From Oscillospiraceae bacterium (lineage in GTDB: Bacteria; Bacillota; Clostridia; Oscillospirales; Oscillospiraceae): 64,000 bases of DNA. The stretch covers positions 1 to 64,000 of the forward strand of contig CACYLY010000005.1 in assembly GCA_902775355.1 (NCBI GenBank), given 5' to 3'. Within the stretch, counting starts at the first letter, position 1. Each line of letters starts with the position of its first letter. The notes under the pieces were generated by a model. It was given only the letters and a program-made list of their open reading frames with translations, searched no databases and was not told the origin of the DNA. The position numbers and the translations under genes were made by a program. Positions 43,883 through 52,851 of this stretch are shown piece by piece.

Positions 43883-43965
43883 AAAAACGGCAAAAAATCA
43901 GATTCTGTATTTTACCATATTCTTTCTGATCCTGCAAGGGAAAGGCCCCATTTTTTGCCGTTTTT
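43883..43965. promoter_or_regulatory. smc-ftsY promoter enclosed by a 16-bp inverted repeat
   Basis: The minus-strand promoter is TTGCAG (43937-43932), a 17-bp spacer ending in TATGG, then TAAAAT (43914-43909). It sits between perfect inverted copies of AAAAACGGCAAAAAAT (43883-43898 and 43950-43965). The predicted start is about 43902, giving a leader of about 94 nt whose 5' end contains one arm. Confidence 0.75.
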
Positions 43966-43973
43966 CAGACAGA

Positions 43974-44004
43974 AAAACCGCCGCGGGAGGCTTCCCGCGG
44001 CGGA
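43974..44004 (-). terminator. Terminator of the AspT-type transporter gene
   Basis: CCGCCGCGGGA and TCCCGCGGCGG form an 11-bp stem with a small loop, followed on the minus strand by TTTTTC. It lies 17 bp past the transporter stop. Confidence 0.92.
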
Positions 44005-44020
44005 TGGAATCAAAAACGGA

Positions 44021-45238
44021 TCAAAGCAGCACCACGATGACCTTGGCCGCGATGACCACAAACACCAGGGCCACCGGATACGTGGCGGCATAGGAGGCGG
44101 CCACTTCGTCGGTGCCGGCGGTGGTGATCAGCGCGCCCAAGGCGGGGGTGCTGGTCATGCCGCCGGTGATGGAGCCCAGATTGTTGAAAATGTCCAGCTT
44201 GAACACGTAGCGGCCGATGAAATAACTGCCGATCATGGGGATCAGCGTGATCAGGGCGCCGTAGAGGAAATAGGAAATCTTCACATTGGCGATGAAGTTC
44301 ACGCCGCCGGGGACGCCGGCTCCGATGAGGAAGAGCACCAGGCCCAGCTCCCGGAAGAAGTTCAGGGTGTTCTTTTCGATGCGCAGGTCGATCTTGCCCA
44401 GATGACCGAAGTGACCCACCACCAGGCCGGCGATCAGGCAGCCGCCGGAATTGCCCAGGGAGAAGTTGATGCCGGGGATCTTGATGGCGCCGATGACGCA
44501 GCCCAGCGTGACCGCCAGGAAGAAGGGGAGGAAACCGAAGGGGTCCACCTTCTCCAGGCTGCGCTTGATCTGACCGGCGGGAATGATATTGGCTGCCACG
44601 AAGCGCTCCCGCTCCTCGGCGATATTGACCTTCAGGATCCGGGGCATGAGCTGCACAAAGAAAACCACGCCCAGCACGCCGAAGAGGTAGGCAATGCCGT
44701 AGCCCGCGGTGACCAGGTCCGCGCCCTCCTCCGCCACTTCCTTGGCAGCGGAGAGGCCGGGGGTGCTGGTGAGAGCGCCGGTCATCAGGCCCGTGGCAAG
44801 CGGCGCGGGCAGATTCTTGTCCAGCAGGACGAAAATCACCGTCACCAGGCTGCCGAGGCCGATGGTGATCATGCCCATGTAAACATAGGACATGGTGGCG
44901 CGGTTAAAGCTGCGGAAGAACTTGGGACCGGCAATGAAGCCGACCGAAGTCACGAACATCGCCGTGCCGATGCTGGATACCAGGCTGAAATTGCTCTTGA
45001 TCGTATCGCTGAACAGGACGATCTCTTTCTCGCCCACATGGAACGTGGGGACATAACTGGTAATAATACCGTACAGAAGCGCAGCCAGCAGCACACCTGC
45101 CGTGCCCAGGGACACGCCCTTGACGCTGATCGCGCCCAGGAAATAGCCCACCATGCCAATGGCGAAAATCACAAAGATCATCTTAAAAATGCTTCCCACT
45201 ACGCCGCCCAGGTAGTCCATGTCAAACAGCTCCTTCAC
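44021..45238 (-). CDS. AspT/YidE-type membrane transporter
   Basis: A 405-residue integral membrane protein with about ten predicted helices in two homologous halves. Each half has the family hallmark: GALTSTPGLSAA near residue 165 and GGMTSTPALGAL near 370. The aspartate:alanine exchanger family is usually about 550 residues with central TrkA-C (RCK) domains; here these are replaced by a short loop (about 205-235). The substrate is unknown. It is placed between smc and the rnc cluster, has its own promoter and terminator, and so forms a single-gene unit. Confidence 0.85.
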   Translation of the reverse strand: MKELFDMDYLGGVVGSIFKMIFVIFAIGMVGYFLGAISVKGVSLGTAGVLLAALLYGIITSYVPTFHVGEKEIVLFSDTIKSNFSLVSSIGTAMFVTSVGFIAGPKFFRSFNRATMSYVYMGMITIGLGSLVTVIFVLLDKNLPAPLATGLMTGALTSTPGLSAAKEVAEEGADLVTAGYGIAYLFGVLGVVFFVQLMPRILKVNIAEERERFVAANIIPAGQIKRSLEKVDPFGFLPFFLAVTLGCVIGAIKIPGINFSLGNSGGCLIAGLVVGHFGHLGKIDLRIEKNTLNFFRELGLVLFLIGAGVPGGVNFIANVKISYFLYGALITLIPMIGSYFIGRYVFKLDIFNNLGSITGGMTSTPALGALITTAGTDEVAASYAATYPVALVFVVIAAKVIVVLL

Positions 45239-45286
45239 ATGAAATGGATCTCTGCCCGAAAACGTTCGGATCGAGTCGCAAAGAGG

Positions 45287-45314
45287 ATTATACCATGTAT
45301 TATAGTTAAATCAA
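45287..45314 (-). promoter_or_regulatory. Promoter of the AspT-type transporter
   Basis: On the minus strand TTGATT (45314-45309), a 16-bp spacer ending in ATGG, then a perfect TATAAT (45292-45287). The start point is about 45280. Confidence 0.8.
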
Positions 45315-45332
45315 GAGGAAACCGCGCTATTT

Positions 45333-46346
45333 TCAAACTTTTTGCTCCAGGAAAAACAGGTCTTCCGCAGCGTCGTCCACAGGTACGATTTCCGTCGCAA
45401 GATGCGGGAATTCTCGTCTGAGCGTCTCCAGATTCCGCCGATGCTGACCCAGCGCCTGAGAGAGCAGCGAACTGCGCACGCCCAGTTTGACCTTTCCGGG
45501 CGGGACGGTCCGCAGCAGCTCCCGCGCCCGGTTCAGCAGGATCCGGCTTTTGACCAGCTCGCCCAGGGCGGGGTGATAGGCGCCGGCAGCCGCTTCGCCC
45601 CCGGATAGCTCCTCCGTGGGATTCAGCCCCAGCCGGATCACCGGGATTCCCGCCTCCTCGAACAGCGGCAGGAGCCTTGCGCACCAGTTCACCGCTTCCT
45701 CCACCGTGTGCTCCCGGTATTCGCCCCGCCGCCATAAATCGAAGAGCTCCGTCCCCCGCACGATCACCGTGGGATAGATCCGAACCCCGTCCGGCTCCAG
45801 TGCGATCAGCTCCCGGGCGGTGTACAGGCTCTTTTCCAGCGTATCCCCCGGCAGACCTGTCATCATTTGCAGGATCAGCTCAAACCCGGCCTCGCGGATC
45901 ATCCGAGCTGCACGGCGCAGGTCCTTTGCGCTGTGTCCTCTCCCGGCACGGCGCAGGACCTCTTCGTCCATGGATTGGGCGCCCAGCTCGATGGTGCGGA
46001 CGCCGAAGGACCAAAGGCGCTCCAGGATCCTCTCATCGACGGCGTCTGGGCGCGTGGAGAGGCGCAGGCTGTCCACCTGTCCGGCTTCCATCGCTTCCCG
46101 CCCCGCTTCAAGAAGAGCAGCCTGCACCGTTTCCGGGATGGCCGTAAAGCTGCCGCCGTAAAAAGCGAGCTGCCGCGCCGCCCCGGAGCGGGGCAGGGCG
46201 GCAGCCTGTTTTACCAGAGCGCGGACGTCCTCCGGCGTCACTGTTTTGCGCTTCCCGGAAATCCGGCGCTGATCGCAGAACACGCATGCATGGGGGCAGC
46301 CCATATGGGGCACGAACACCGGCAGGATCGAACGCCGTGCGCTCAT
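45333..46346 (-). CDS. Elp3-like radical SAM protein
   Basis: A 337-residue radical SAM enzyme. The [4Fe-4S] cysteines are in MGCPHACVFCDQRR (about 15-28; CxxxCxxC). Further motifs are LAFYGGSFTAIP, LRLSTRPDAV, TIELGAQSMDEEVL and LILQMMTGLPGDT, as in the N-terminal part of Elp3. The acetyltransferase domain of Elp3 is absent. Such genes are often next to rnc in Clostridia; the substrate is unknown, perhaps RNA. Its start overlaps the rnc stop by four bases. Confidence 0.88.
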   Translation of the reverse strand: MSARRSILPVFVPHMGCPHACVFCDQRRISGKRKTVTPEDVRALVKQAAALPRSGAARQLAFYGGSFTAIPETVQAALLEAGREAMEAGQVDSLRLSTRPDAVDERILERLWSFGVRTIELGAQSMDEEVLRRAGRGHSAKDLRRAARMIREAGFELILQMMTGLPGDTLEKSLYTARELIALEPDGVRIYPTVIVRGTELFDLWRRGEYREHTVEEAVNWCARLLPLFEEAGIPVIRLGLNPTEELSGGEAAAGAYHPALGELVKSRILLNRARELLRTVPPGKVKLGVRSSLLSQALGQHRRNLETLRREFPHLATEIVPVDDAAEDLFFLEQKV

Positions 46347-47023
46347 GGCTGCATAGCCTCCAGCGCCTGCTTCGCCGCCATCTGCTCGGCCTCTTTTTTG
46401 CTGCGGCCGCTGCCTTCGCCCACAGCCTGGCCGTTGATCGTAACGCGGAATCGGAAGGTCTTGTCGTGGTCCGGTCCGGACTCGCTGAGCAGCTCATAGC
46501 CGATCTTCTGATTGGGGCGGCGCTGCACCAGCTCCTGGAGCATGGTTTTGTAGTCCTCGCTCTGGTGCTGCTCCCCCAGATCCGCCTGCTCCAGCAGTTC
46601 CTCCAGAATGAAGCGCCGTGGCTGCTCCAGACTGCCGGAATCCAGATACATGGCGGCGATCAGAGACTCCACCATGTCCGCCAGGATGGAGGGGCGTTCC
46701 CGCCCCCGGGTGCGCTCCTCGCCTTTGCCCAGACGCATATAACGACCCAGATCCAGACGCTGCGCGATGCGGTGGAGGCTGGCCTCGCACACCAGCTCGG
46801 CGCGAAGCCGGGTCATCCTCCCCTCCGGGATCGTCGGCTCCTGCCGATAGAGAAAGTCCGCCGTCACATGGCCCAGGATCGAGTCGCCCAGGAATTCCAG
46901 CCGCTCATAGCTCTCGCAGCCCTCGTCCCGTCGCTCGTTGGCGTAGGAACTGTGTGTCAGGGCCGTCTCCAGCAGACGCCAGTCCCGGAAGCGATATCCG
47001 ATTTTTCTCTCAAGCTCCTGCAT
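46343..47023 (-). CDS. rnc: Ribonuclease III
   Basis: Cuts double-stranded RNA, including rRNA precursors. In 226 residues one sees the catalytic domain with the signature ERLEFLGDSILG (about 40-51), the second acidic site LADMVESLIAAMYLD (about 110-125), and the C-terminal dsRNA-binding domain (about 155-225, DYKTMLQELVQRR to KKEAEQMAAKQALEAM). The gene follows plsX by 1 bp. Confidence 0.96.
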   Translation of the reverse strand: MQELERKIGYRFRDWRLLETALTHSSYANERRDEGCESYERLEFLGDSILGHVTADFLYRQEPTIPEGRMTRLRAELVCEASLHRIAQRLDLGRYMRLGKGEERTRGRERPSILADMVESLIAAMYLDSGSLEQPRRFILEELLEQADLGEQHQSEDYKTMLQELVQRRPNQKIGYELLSESGPDHDKTFRFRVTINGQAVGEGSGRSKKEAEQMAAKQALEAMQP

Positions 47024-47024
47024 A

Positions 47025-48044
47025 TTACTCCGCTTTCAGTTTCATATCGTCGATATGCTCGGTGATTTCCCGGATGATGTCGGCGTTCACGAAGTTCACG
47101 GCCTGACGGATGGCGGCGAAAAAGCTGGCCGCGTTGGAGGAGCCGTGGGCCTTGATGACGGGCTTGGAGATGCCCACCAGGGCTGTGCCGCCCACCTCAT
47201 TCACATCCAGGGATTTCTTCATGGCGCCCAGATCCTTCTTCAGGACCAGCGCCGCCAGCTTGTTAAAGGCAGTCTTGTAAAACACGCCTTTCAGGGACTT
47301 CATCATGTACTTGATGACGCCCTCGGTGCCTTTGAGCAGGACGTTGCCGGTAAAGCCGTCGGTGACGACCACATCCACGCTGCCGCCAAAGACGCCCGTG
47401 CCCTCCACGTTGCCCACGAAGTTGATGCGGCCCTCTTCGGAAGCCTGCTTCAGCAGCGCGAAGGTCTGGTGCTGGAGAATGCCGCCCTTGGTGTCCTCAG
47501 TGCCCACGTTCAGCAGGCCGATCCGGGGATTTGCGCAGCCCATCATGCGCTTGGCGTAAAAGCTGCCCATATAGGCGAACTGCAGCAGATACTCTGCCGT
47601 GCACTCCACATTGGCGCCGCAGTCAATGAGCATAACGCCGTTCTTGCCTGCGGGCAGTACCGGAGCCAGCGCCGCCCGGCGAATGCCTTTGATGCGTTTG
47701 ACCGTGAGCGTCGCGCCCGTAAGCAGCGCGCCCGTGCTGCCTGCGGAGACCAGGGCGTCTCCCCTGCCGTCCTTCAAAAGATTCAGAGCCACGGCCATGG
47801 AAGAGTCCTTCTTCCGGCGGGTGGCGGTGCTGGGATCGTCCTCCATGGTGACCACGTCCCGGGCGTCCACCAGCTCGATGCCGCTCAGATCCGTCTGCCC
47901 TTCGGCGCTCAGGATCTCCCGCACGGCCTCTTCCTTCCCAACCAGAACCAGGTCCACGCCCAGCTCTTTTTTCGCGCGGAGCGCGCCCTTGACGATTTCA
48001 AGAGGGGCATTGTCCCCGCCCATGGCGTCAACGATGATCTTCAT
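47025..48044 (-). CDS. plsX: Phosphate acyltransferase PlsX
   Basis: Makes acyl-phosphate from acyl-ACP for phospholipid synthesis at the membrane surface. The 339 residues start IIVDAMGGDNAPLEIVKGAL and include EDDPSTATRRKKDSSM, VSAGSTGALLTGA, LIDCGANVE and VVTDGFTGNVLLKG, all family hallmarks. Its first 17 bases overlap the end of trmFO, and its AAGGAGG site lies inside trmFO. acpP does not follow; rnc does. Confidence 0.96.
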   Translation of the reverse strand: MKIIVDAMGGDNAPLEIVKGALRAKKELGVDLVLVGKEEAVREILSAEGQTDLSGIELVDARDVVTMEDDPSTATRRKKDSSMAVALNLLKDGRGDALVSAGSTGALLTGATLTVKRIKGIRRAALAPVLPAGKNGVMLIDCGANVECTAEYLLQFAYMGSFYAKRMMGCANPRIGLLNVGTEDTKGGILQHQTFALLKQASEEGRINFVGNVEGTGVFGGSVDVVVTDGFTGNVLLKGTEGVIKYMMKSLKGVFYKTAFNKLAALVLKKDLGAMKKSLDVNEVGGTALVGISKPVIKAHGSSNAASFFAAIRQAVNFVNADIIREITEHIDDMKLKAE

Positions 48045-49353
48045 GCTGAAAGACCTCCTTCTCCCGCAGCTTTTCTATGATCTCCAAAGAGCGCCGGGAA
48101 ATCTCGGCGTTTTTGTTGCGTTTGCCTTTGACCCGGTAGCCCAGGGGGCTGATGATGCCGAAATTGATGTTCATGGGCTGGAAATCTCCCACGCTGCCGC
48201 CGGATATGTAGAGCCCCAGCGCGCCGATGGCCGTCTCCTGAGGGAAGTCCACCGAAGGGAGGCCCAGCACCCGGGCCGCCGTCTCGATACCCACCAGCAT
48301 TCCGGAGGCGGCGGACTCCACATAGCCCTCCACGCCGGTCATCTGCCCGGCAAAGGAGATGCGCGGGTCGCTGCGCAGGCGATAATAGCGGTCCAGCAGC
48401 TGGGGGCTGTTCAGATAGGTGTTGCGGTGCATGACGCCGTAGCGCACGAACTCCGCATTGCGCAGGGCCGGGATCATGGAGAAGACCCGCTTTTGCTCGC
48501 CCCAGGTCAGATGGGTCTGGAAGCCCACCAGATTGTAGAGCGTGCCGTCCGCGTTGTCCCGCCGGAGCTGGACCACGGCGTAGTTTTCCTTCCCCGTCCG
48601 GGGATCCTTCAGCCCTACCGGCTTCAGAGGACCGTAACGCAGCGTGTCCACACCCCGGCGGGCCATGACCTCCACAGGCATGCAGCCCTCGAAGACCCCG
48701 GCGTCGTCAAAGCCGTGGACCTCCGCCTCCCTGGCAGAGACCAGCTCCGTCACGAAGGCCAGGTACTCGTCCCTGTCCATGGGGCAGTTCACATAGTCCG
48801 CGGTGCCCTTGTCATAGCGGGAGGCGAAGAAGGCGCTGTCCATATCCACGCTCTCCAGGGTCACGATGGGAGCCACCGCATCGTAAAAATGCAGGTCGCT
48901 CTCGGGGCAGAGCTCCGCGATGCGCTCGGCAATGGCGTCGCTGGAAAGAGGCCCCGTGGCGATCACGACCTGGCCCTCGGGGATCTGGGTCGCCTCCGCC
49001 CGGACGATCTCGATGTTCGGGCAGGCCTCCAGCCGCTCGGTGATGCTGCGGGCGAAGCCCACCCGATCAACCGCCAGGGCGCCGCCGGCTGCCACCCGGT
49101 TCTTCTCGGCGCTTTCCATGACGACGGAGCCCAGGCGGCGCATCTCCTCCTTCAGGAGACCGACGGCGTTGGTGAGCTCGTCGCTGCGGAGGGAATTGGA
49201 GCAGACCAGCTCCGCAAAGTATTCGGAATGGTGGGCGGGGCTCATTTTCAGCGGCTTCATCTCTACAAGCCTTACCGGAATGCCGCGCTTTGCCAGCTGC
49301 CAGGCGCACTCGCTTCCGGCCAGGCCCGCGCCCAAAACAGTCACGCGCTCCAT
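48028..49353 (-). CDS. trmFO: Methylenetetrahydrofolate--tRNA-(uracil-5-)-methyltransferase TrmFO
   Basis: Folate- and FAD-dependent enzyme that forms ribothymidine at tRNA position 54. The 441 residues begin with the FAD-binding dinucleotide fold TVLGAGLAGSECAW. Further marks are the substrate cysteine region ELVCSNSLRSDELTNAVGLLKEEMRRLGS, FEGCMPVEVMARRG and the C-terminal YISGGSVGDFQPMNINFGI. It lies between topA and plsX with 3-bp spacing from topA. Confidence 0.96.
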   Translation of the reverse strand: MERVTVLGAGLAGSECAWQLAKRGIPVRLVEMKPLKMSPAHHSEYFAELVCSNSLRSDELTNAVGLLKEEMRRLGSVVMESAEKNRVAAGGALAVDRVGFARSITERLEACPNIEIVRAEATQIPEGQVVIATGPLSSDAIAERIAELCPESDLHFYDAVAPIVTLESVDMDSAFFASRYDKGTADYVNCPMDRDEYLAFVTELVSAREAEVHGFDDAGVFEGCMPVEVMARRGVDTLRYGPLKPVGLKDPRTGKENYAVVQLRRDNADGTLYNLVGFQTHLTWGEQKRVFSMIPALRNAEFVRYGVMHRNTYLNSPQLLDRYYRLRSDPRISFAGQMTGVEGYVESAASGMLVGIETAARVLGLPSVDFPQETAIGALGLYISGGSVGDFQPMNINFGIISPLGYRVKGKRNKNAEISRRSLEIIEKLREKEVFQHEDHR

Positions 49354-49356
49354 GGC

Positions 49357-51606
49357 TTACTCCTTCGTCTTGGCGCTCTTGCGAGTGCCTGTCTTTTTCG
49401 CCGCCGGCTTTTTGGCCGCGCTTTTCTTCGCCGCGGTCTTTTTGGCCGCGGGCTTCCTGGCGGCAGGCTTTCCTTCTTCCGCTGAGGCGGCGCTTTTCCG
49501 CTTGGGATAGCCCCGTTTGTCCTCGGGCAGGAAGTTCACGCAGGACTCGTTTACGCAGAATGGCTTCAGCGCGCCCCGGCCGGATTTTTTGAACATGGTC
49601 TTGCCGCAGGCGGGACAAAAGTCCTTGGTCGGCACGTCCCAGGTAATAAAACCGCAGTCGGTGCCCCGCTCGCAGGCGTAAAACACGTAACCCTTCTTGG
49701 AGGTGCGCTTGAGGATCTTGCTGCCGCACTTGGGGCATTTTCCGGGCATTTCCACCACGATGGGCTTGGTAAAGGTGCATTCCGGGAAGCCGGGGCAGGC
49801 CAGGAACTGGCCGAAACGTCCCTTCTTGACCACCATCTGGCGGCCGCAGACCTCGCATACCTCGTCGCTGAGCACGTCGGGGACCTTCATGCGCACGCCG
49901 TCCAGGTCCTTCTCAGCCTGCTCCATCTCCGAATGGAAGCCCTGATAAAACTCCTGCAGGACGTCCCGCCAGGCGGCATTGCCCTGCTCGATGCCGTCCA
50001 GTTCCTCTTCCATATGATTGGTGAATTTCAGATCCACGATATCGGCGAAGTGATCCTTCATCAGTTCCGTCACCACCTGACCCAGGGGCGTGGGCCGCAG
50101 ATACTTGCCCTCTTTGAGCACGTAATCATGGGCGGTGATGGTGGTGATGGTGGGCGCGTAAGTGGAGGGGCGGCCGATGCCCTTTTCCTCCATGGCGCGG
50201 ATCAGCGTGGCCTCGGTGTAGCGGGCGGGCGGCTGGGTGAACTGCTGATCCGGGGTCAGCTTTTCCAGATGCAGCTTCTCCCCTTCCCGCAGGCTGGGCA
50301 GCGGACTGGAGATCTCGTCGCTCTCCTCGTCCTTTGCCTCCTCGTAAACGGCGGTATAGCCGGGAAACTTCAGCTCCGAGTAATTGGCGCGGAAGCTGTA
50401 GCCCGCGCTGCCCACTTCCACGGATACGCTGTCATAGACGGCGTTGGCCATCTGGCTGGCGGTAAAGCGCCCCCAGATCAGCCGGTACAGCCGGTACTGC
50501 TCCTGGGTCAGGTCCTTGCGGACCATTTCCGGCGACAGGCGCACGTCCGTGGGGCGGATGGCCTCGTGGGCGTCCTGGGCGCCGGCCTTGGTTTTGTAGC
50601 GCCGGGGCTGGGCCGGGAGATAGGCGCTGCCGTAATGTTCGCCGATATAGCTTCTGGCCGCGCTGAGAGCTTCCTCCGAGAGCCGGAGCGAGTCGGTACG
50701 CATATAGGTGATGAGGCCCACGGAGCCCTGTCCGGCGATCTCCACGCCTTCATAGAGCTGCTGAGCGATGGACATGGTGCGCCGGGGCGTCATGCTCAGC
50801 CGCCGCGAGGCCTCCTGCTGCAGGGTGGAGGTGATGAAGGGAGGCGCGGGGCTGCGCTGCTTCTCGCCGCGCTTGACGCTTTCCACCGTAAAGGGCGCGT
50901 CCTTCACAGCGTCAACGACGGCGTCCACATCCTCCCGGGATTTGAGCTCCACCTTTTTGTCGCCCCTGCCGTAGAAACGGGCGGTAAAGCTGCCGCCCTC
51001 CTCCAGAGAGAGCAGCGCGTCCAGCAGCCAGTACTCCTCCTTCACGAAGTTCTGGATCTCTTCCTCCCGATCCACCACCATGCGGGTCGCCACAGACTGG
51101 ACCCGGCCGGCGGAGAGGCCGCGCTTGACCTTGCGCCACAGGAGCGGCGAGAGCGTATAGCCCACGATCCGGTCCAGGATCCGCCGGGCTTGTTGCGCGT
51201 CCACCAGGTTCTGGTCGATATCCCGGGGATGCTGGATGCTCTCGGTGACGACCTTTCTGGTGATCTCGTTGAAGGTCACCCGGCGGGCCTTTTCGTCCGG
51301 CAGCTCCAGCAGCTCCTTCAAATGCCAGGAGATGGCCTCGCCCTCCCGGTCAGGGTCTGTTGCCAGGTAGACCGTTTTGGCGCTTTTGGAGGCTTTTTTC
51401 AGTTCCTGAATGAGCTCCGCCTTGTCCCGCACGGGGATATACTGGGGCTCAAAACCCCGCTCTATATCAACGCCCATTTTGCTCTTGGGAAGATCCCGCA
51501 GGTGTCCCATGGACGCGGTAACCTTGAAATTGCTGCCCAGGTATTTTTCAATCGTCTTGGCCTTGGCCGGGGATTCCACGATCACAAGGTCTTTTGCTCT
51601 TGCCAT
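49357..51606 (-). CDS. topA: DNA topoisomerase I TopA
   Basis: Relaxes negative supercoils. The 749-residue protein has the TOPRIM domain (LVIVESPAKAKTIEKYLG at 7-24; TDPDREGEAISWHL with the acidic metal site), the strand-passage tyrosine in LITYMRTDSLRLS (about 300), and three C-terminal four-cysteine zinc ribbons (CEVCGRQM, CPKCGSKI, CPACGKTM). A 35-residue tail built of repeated PAAKK-type units follows, resembling histone H1 tails and probably aiding DNA binding. It follows dprA by 9 bp. Confidence 0.97.
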   Translation of the reverse strand: MARAKDLVIVESPAKAKTIEKYLGSNFKVTASMGHLRDLPKSKMGVDIERGFEPQYIPVRDKAELIQELKKASKSAKTVYLATDPDREGEAISWHLKELLELPDEKARRVTFNEITRKVVTESIQHPRDIDQNLVDAQQARRILDRIVGYTLSPLLWRKVKRGLSAGRVQSVATRMVVDREEEIQNFVKEEYWLLDALLSLEEGGSFTARFYGRGDKKVELKSREDVDAVVDAVKDAPFTVESVKRGEKQRSPAPPFITSTLQQEASRRLSMTPRRTMSIAQQLYEGVEIAGQGSVGLITYMRTDSLRLSEEALSAARSYIGEHYGSAYLPAQPRRYKTKAGAQDAHEAIRPTDVRLSPEMVRKDLTQEQYRLYRLIWGRFTASQMANAVYDSVSVEVGSAGYSFRANYSELKFPGYTAVYEEAKDEESDEISSPLPSLREGEKLHLEKLTPDQQFTQPPARYTEATLIRAMEEKGIGRPSTYAPTITTITAHDYVLKEGKYLRPTPLGQVVTELMKDHFADIVDLKFTNHMEEELDGIEQGNAAWRDVLQEFYQGFHSEMEQAEKDLDGVRMKVPDVLSDEVCEVCGRQMVVKKGRFGQFLACPGFPECTFTKPIVVEMPGKCPKCGSKILKRTSKKGYVFYACERGTDCGFITWDVPTKDFCPACGKTMFKKSGRGALKPFCVNESCVNFLPEDKRGYPKRKSAASAEEGKPAARKPAAKKTAAKKSAAKKPAAKKTGTRKSAKTKE

Positions 51607-51615
51607 GTTGTTTCC

Positions 51616-52818
51616 TCACTTCTTTGTGATATTCAGCTGAAAGAAATTGCCCGGATTGCGTCTGACATAGCCCTTGATGGTCAGCATCGTCAGGTGTCGC
51701 AGGACTGTTCCGGTGGGAAGCCCCGTGCGGAGAATGATATCGTCCACATGGGTGCTCTCCTTTTCGATGGCCGTCAGGATCGCAAGCTGTTCCTCCGGCA
51801 AACCGGAGAGCTGTTCTCTCAGGTCAATATAGACCGGCTCCGCTTTCTTGTCAACGGGCTTTTCCGGCTCCGGCTCCGGATCGGGCGGCGGGGCAGGCGG
51901 CGCGGGGAGCTGCCCGTCTCCGGGAGGCTTCTCCCGCCCGGCGTCGTGCAGCTTTCCCGGGAACAGGTTCTGAAAGTCCTCCAACACATCCCAGCCGCAG
52001 GTGGCAAGCCTTGCGCCCTCCTTCAGCATAGCCAGCGTGCCGGCACTGTTCTCGGCGTTTACATTGCCGGGTACGGCGAAGACCTCCTTGCCCTGCTCCA
52101 GCGCTTCCTGGGCGAAAAGGCGGGTGCCGCTGTGTTCCGGCGCTTCCACGACCACCACGCCGACAGAAAGGCCGGCTGCGATACGGTTGCGGTCCCGGAA
52201 GAAAGATTTCTGGAAACGGGTGCCAGGCGGGTATTCGCTGATCAAAGCGCCGCGGGATGCAAGCTCACGTCCCAATACGGAGCGGTCTTCTTCGTGGGCG
52301 GTGCCCAGCACGCCGATACAGCGCCCGTCCGCCAGCAGGGCGCCCCGGGCCGCCTCCGCGTCCACGCCGGTGGTCAGGAGCGACACCACGCTGCCGCCGC
52401 AGCGGCAGATCTGCCAGGCCAGCTCCCGTCCGGTCCGCAGGCCGTAAACGCTGGCCTTCCGGGTGCCGATCACGGAGATGAGCGCTTCCCCGTCCACATC
52501 GGGCAGGGTTCCTTTCTGATACAATACCACAGGCGGGGCGTAAATATTCCGAAGTCTGCGGGGATAGGCCGCGTCCTGATAGGTCAGGATACGCAGATCC
52601 TGCCGCCTGCAAGCGTCCAGGATCGAACGCACCTGGGAAAGGTCCCGCTGTTCCAGCCGCTGAGCCTCCAGGGCCGAAAGACCCGAAACAGCGGAAAACG
52701 AGCCCTTAGGCGCGAAAAAGGCGGCTTCCGGGTCGCCGTACTGCTCCAGAAGCGCGTTCTTCCCCTTGGGACTGACCGCTGCGGCGGAGAGCCAGATCCA
52801 ATATTCCAAAGCAGCCAA
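51616..52818 (-). CDS. dprA: DNA processing protein DprA
   Basis: Loads RecA on incoming single-stranded DNA during transformation. The 400-residue protein has the Rossmann-fold core with ISVIGTRKASVYG, LTTGVDAEAARGALL, ISEYPPGT, VVVVEAPEHSGTRLFAQEALEQGKEVFAVPGNV. After a Pro-rich linker (about 305-330) comes a C-terminal winged helix (about 340-395). The start appears to be TTG 52818 behind AGAGGGTGAAG. It leads to topA, the standard arrangement. Confidence 0.93.
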   Translation of the reverse strand: MAALEYWIWLSAAAVSPKGKNALLEQYGDPEAAFFAPKGSFSAVSGLSALEAQRLEQRDLSQVRSILDACRRQDLRILTYQDAAYPRRLRNIYAPPVVLYQKGTLPDVDGEALISVIGTRKASVYGLRTGRELAWQICRCGGSVVSLLTTGVDAEAARGALLADGRCIGVLGTAHEEDRSVLGRELASRGALISEYPPGTRFQKSFFRDRNRIAAGLSVGVVVVEAPEHSGTRLFAQEALEQGKEVFAVPGNVNAENSAGTLAMLKEGARLATCGWDVLEDFQNLFPGKLHDAGREKPPGDGQLPAPPAPPPDPEPEPEKPVDKKAEPVYIDLREQLSGLPEEQLAILTAIEKESTHVDDIILRTGLPTGTVLRHLTMLTIKGYVRRNPGNFFQLNITKK

Positions 52819-52851
52819 GGCTTCACCCTCTCTCTGTCTGCGCTGTTCCTT

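Noticed and set aside
39603..44093. A 1,496-codon open frame on the plus strand across yhbY, ftsY and smc.
   Set aside because: It is antisense to three clearly recognised genes, contains no known domain and reflects G+C-rich codon bias of the real genes.
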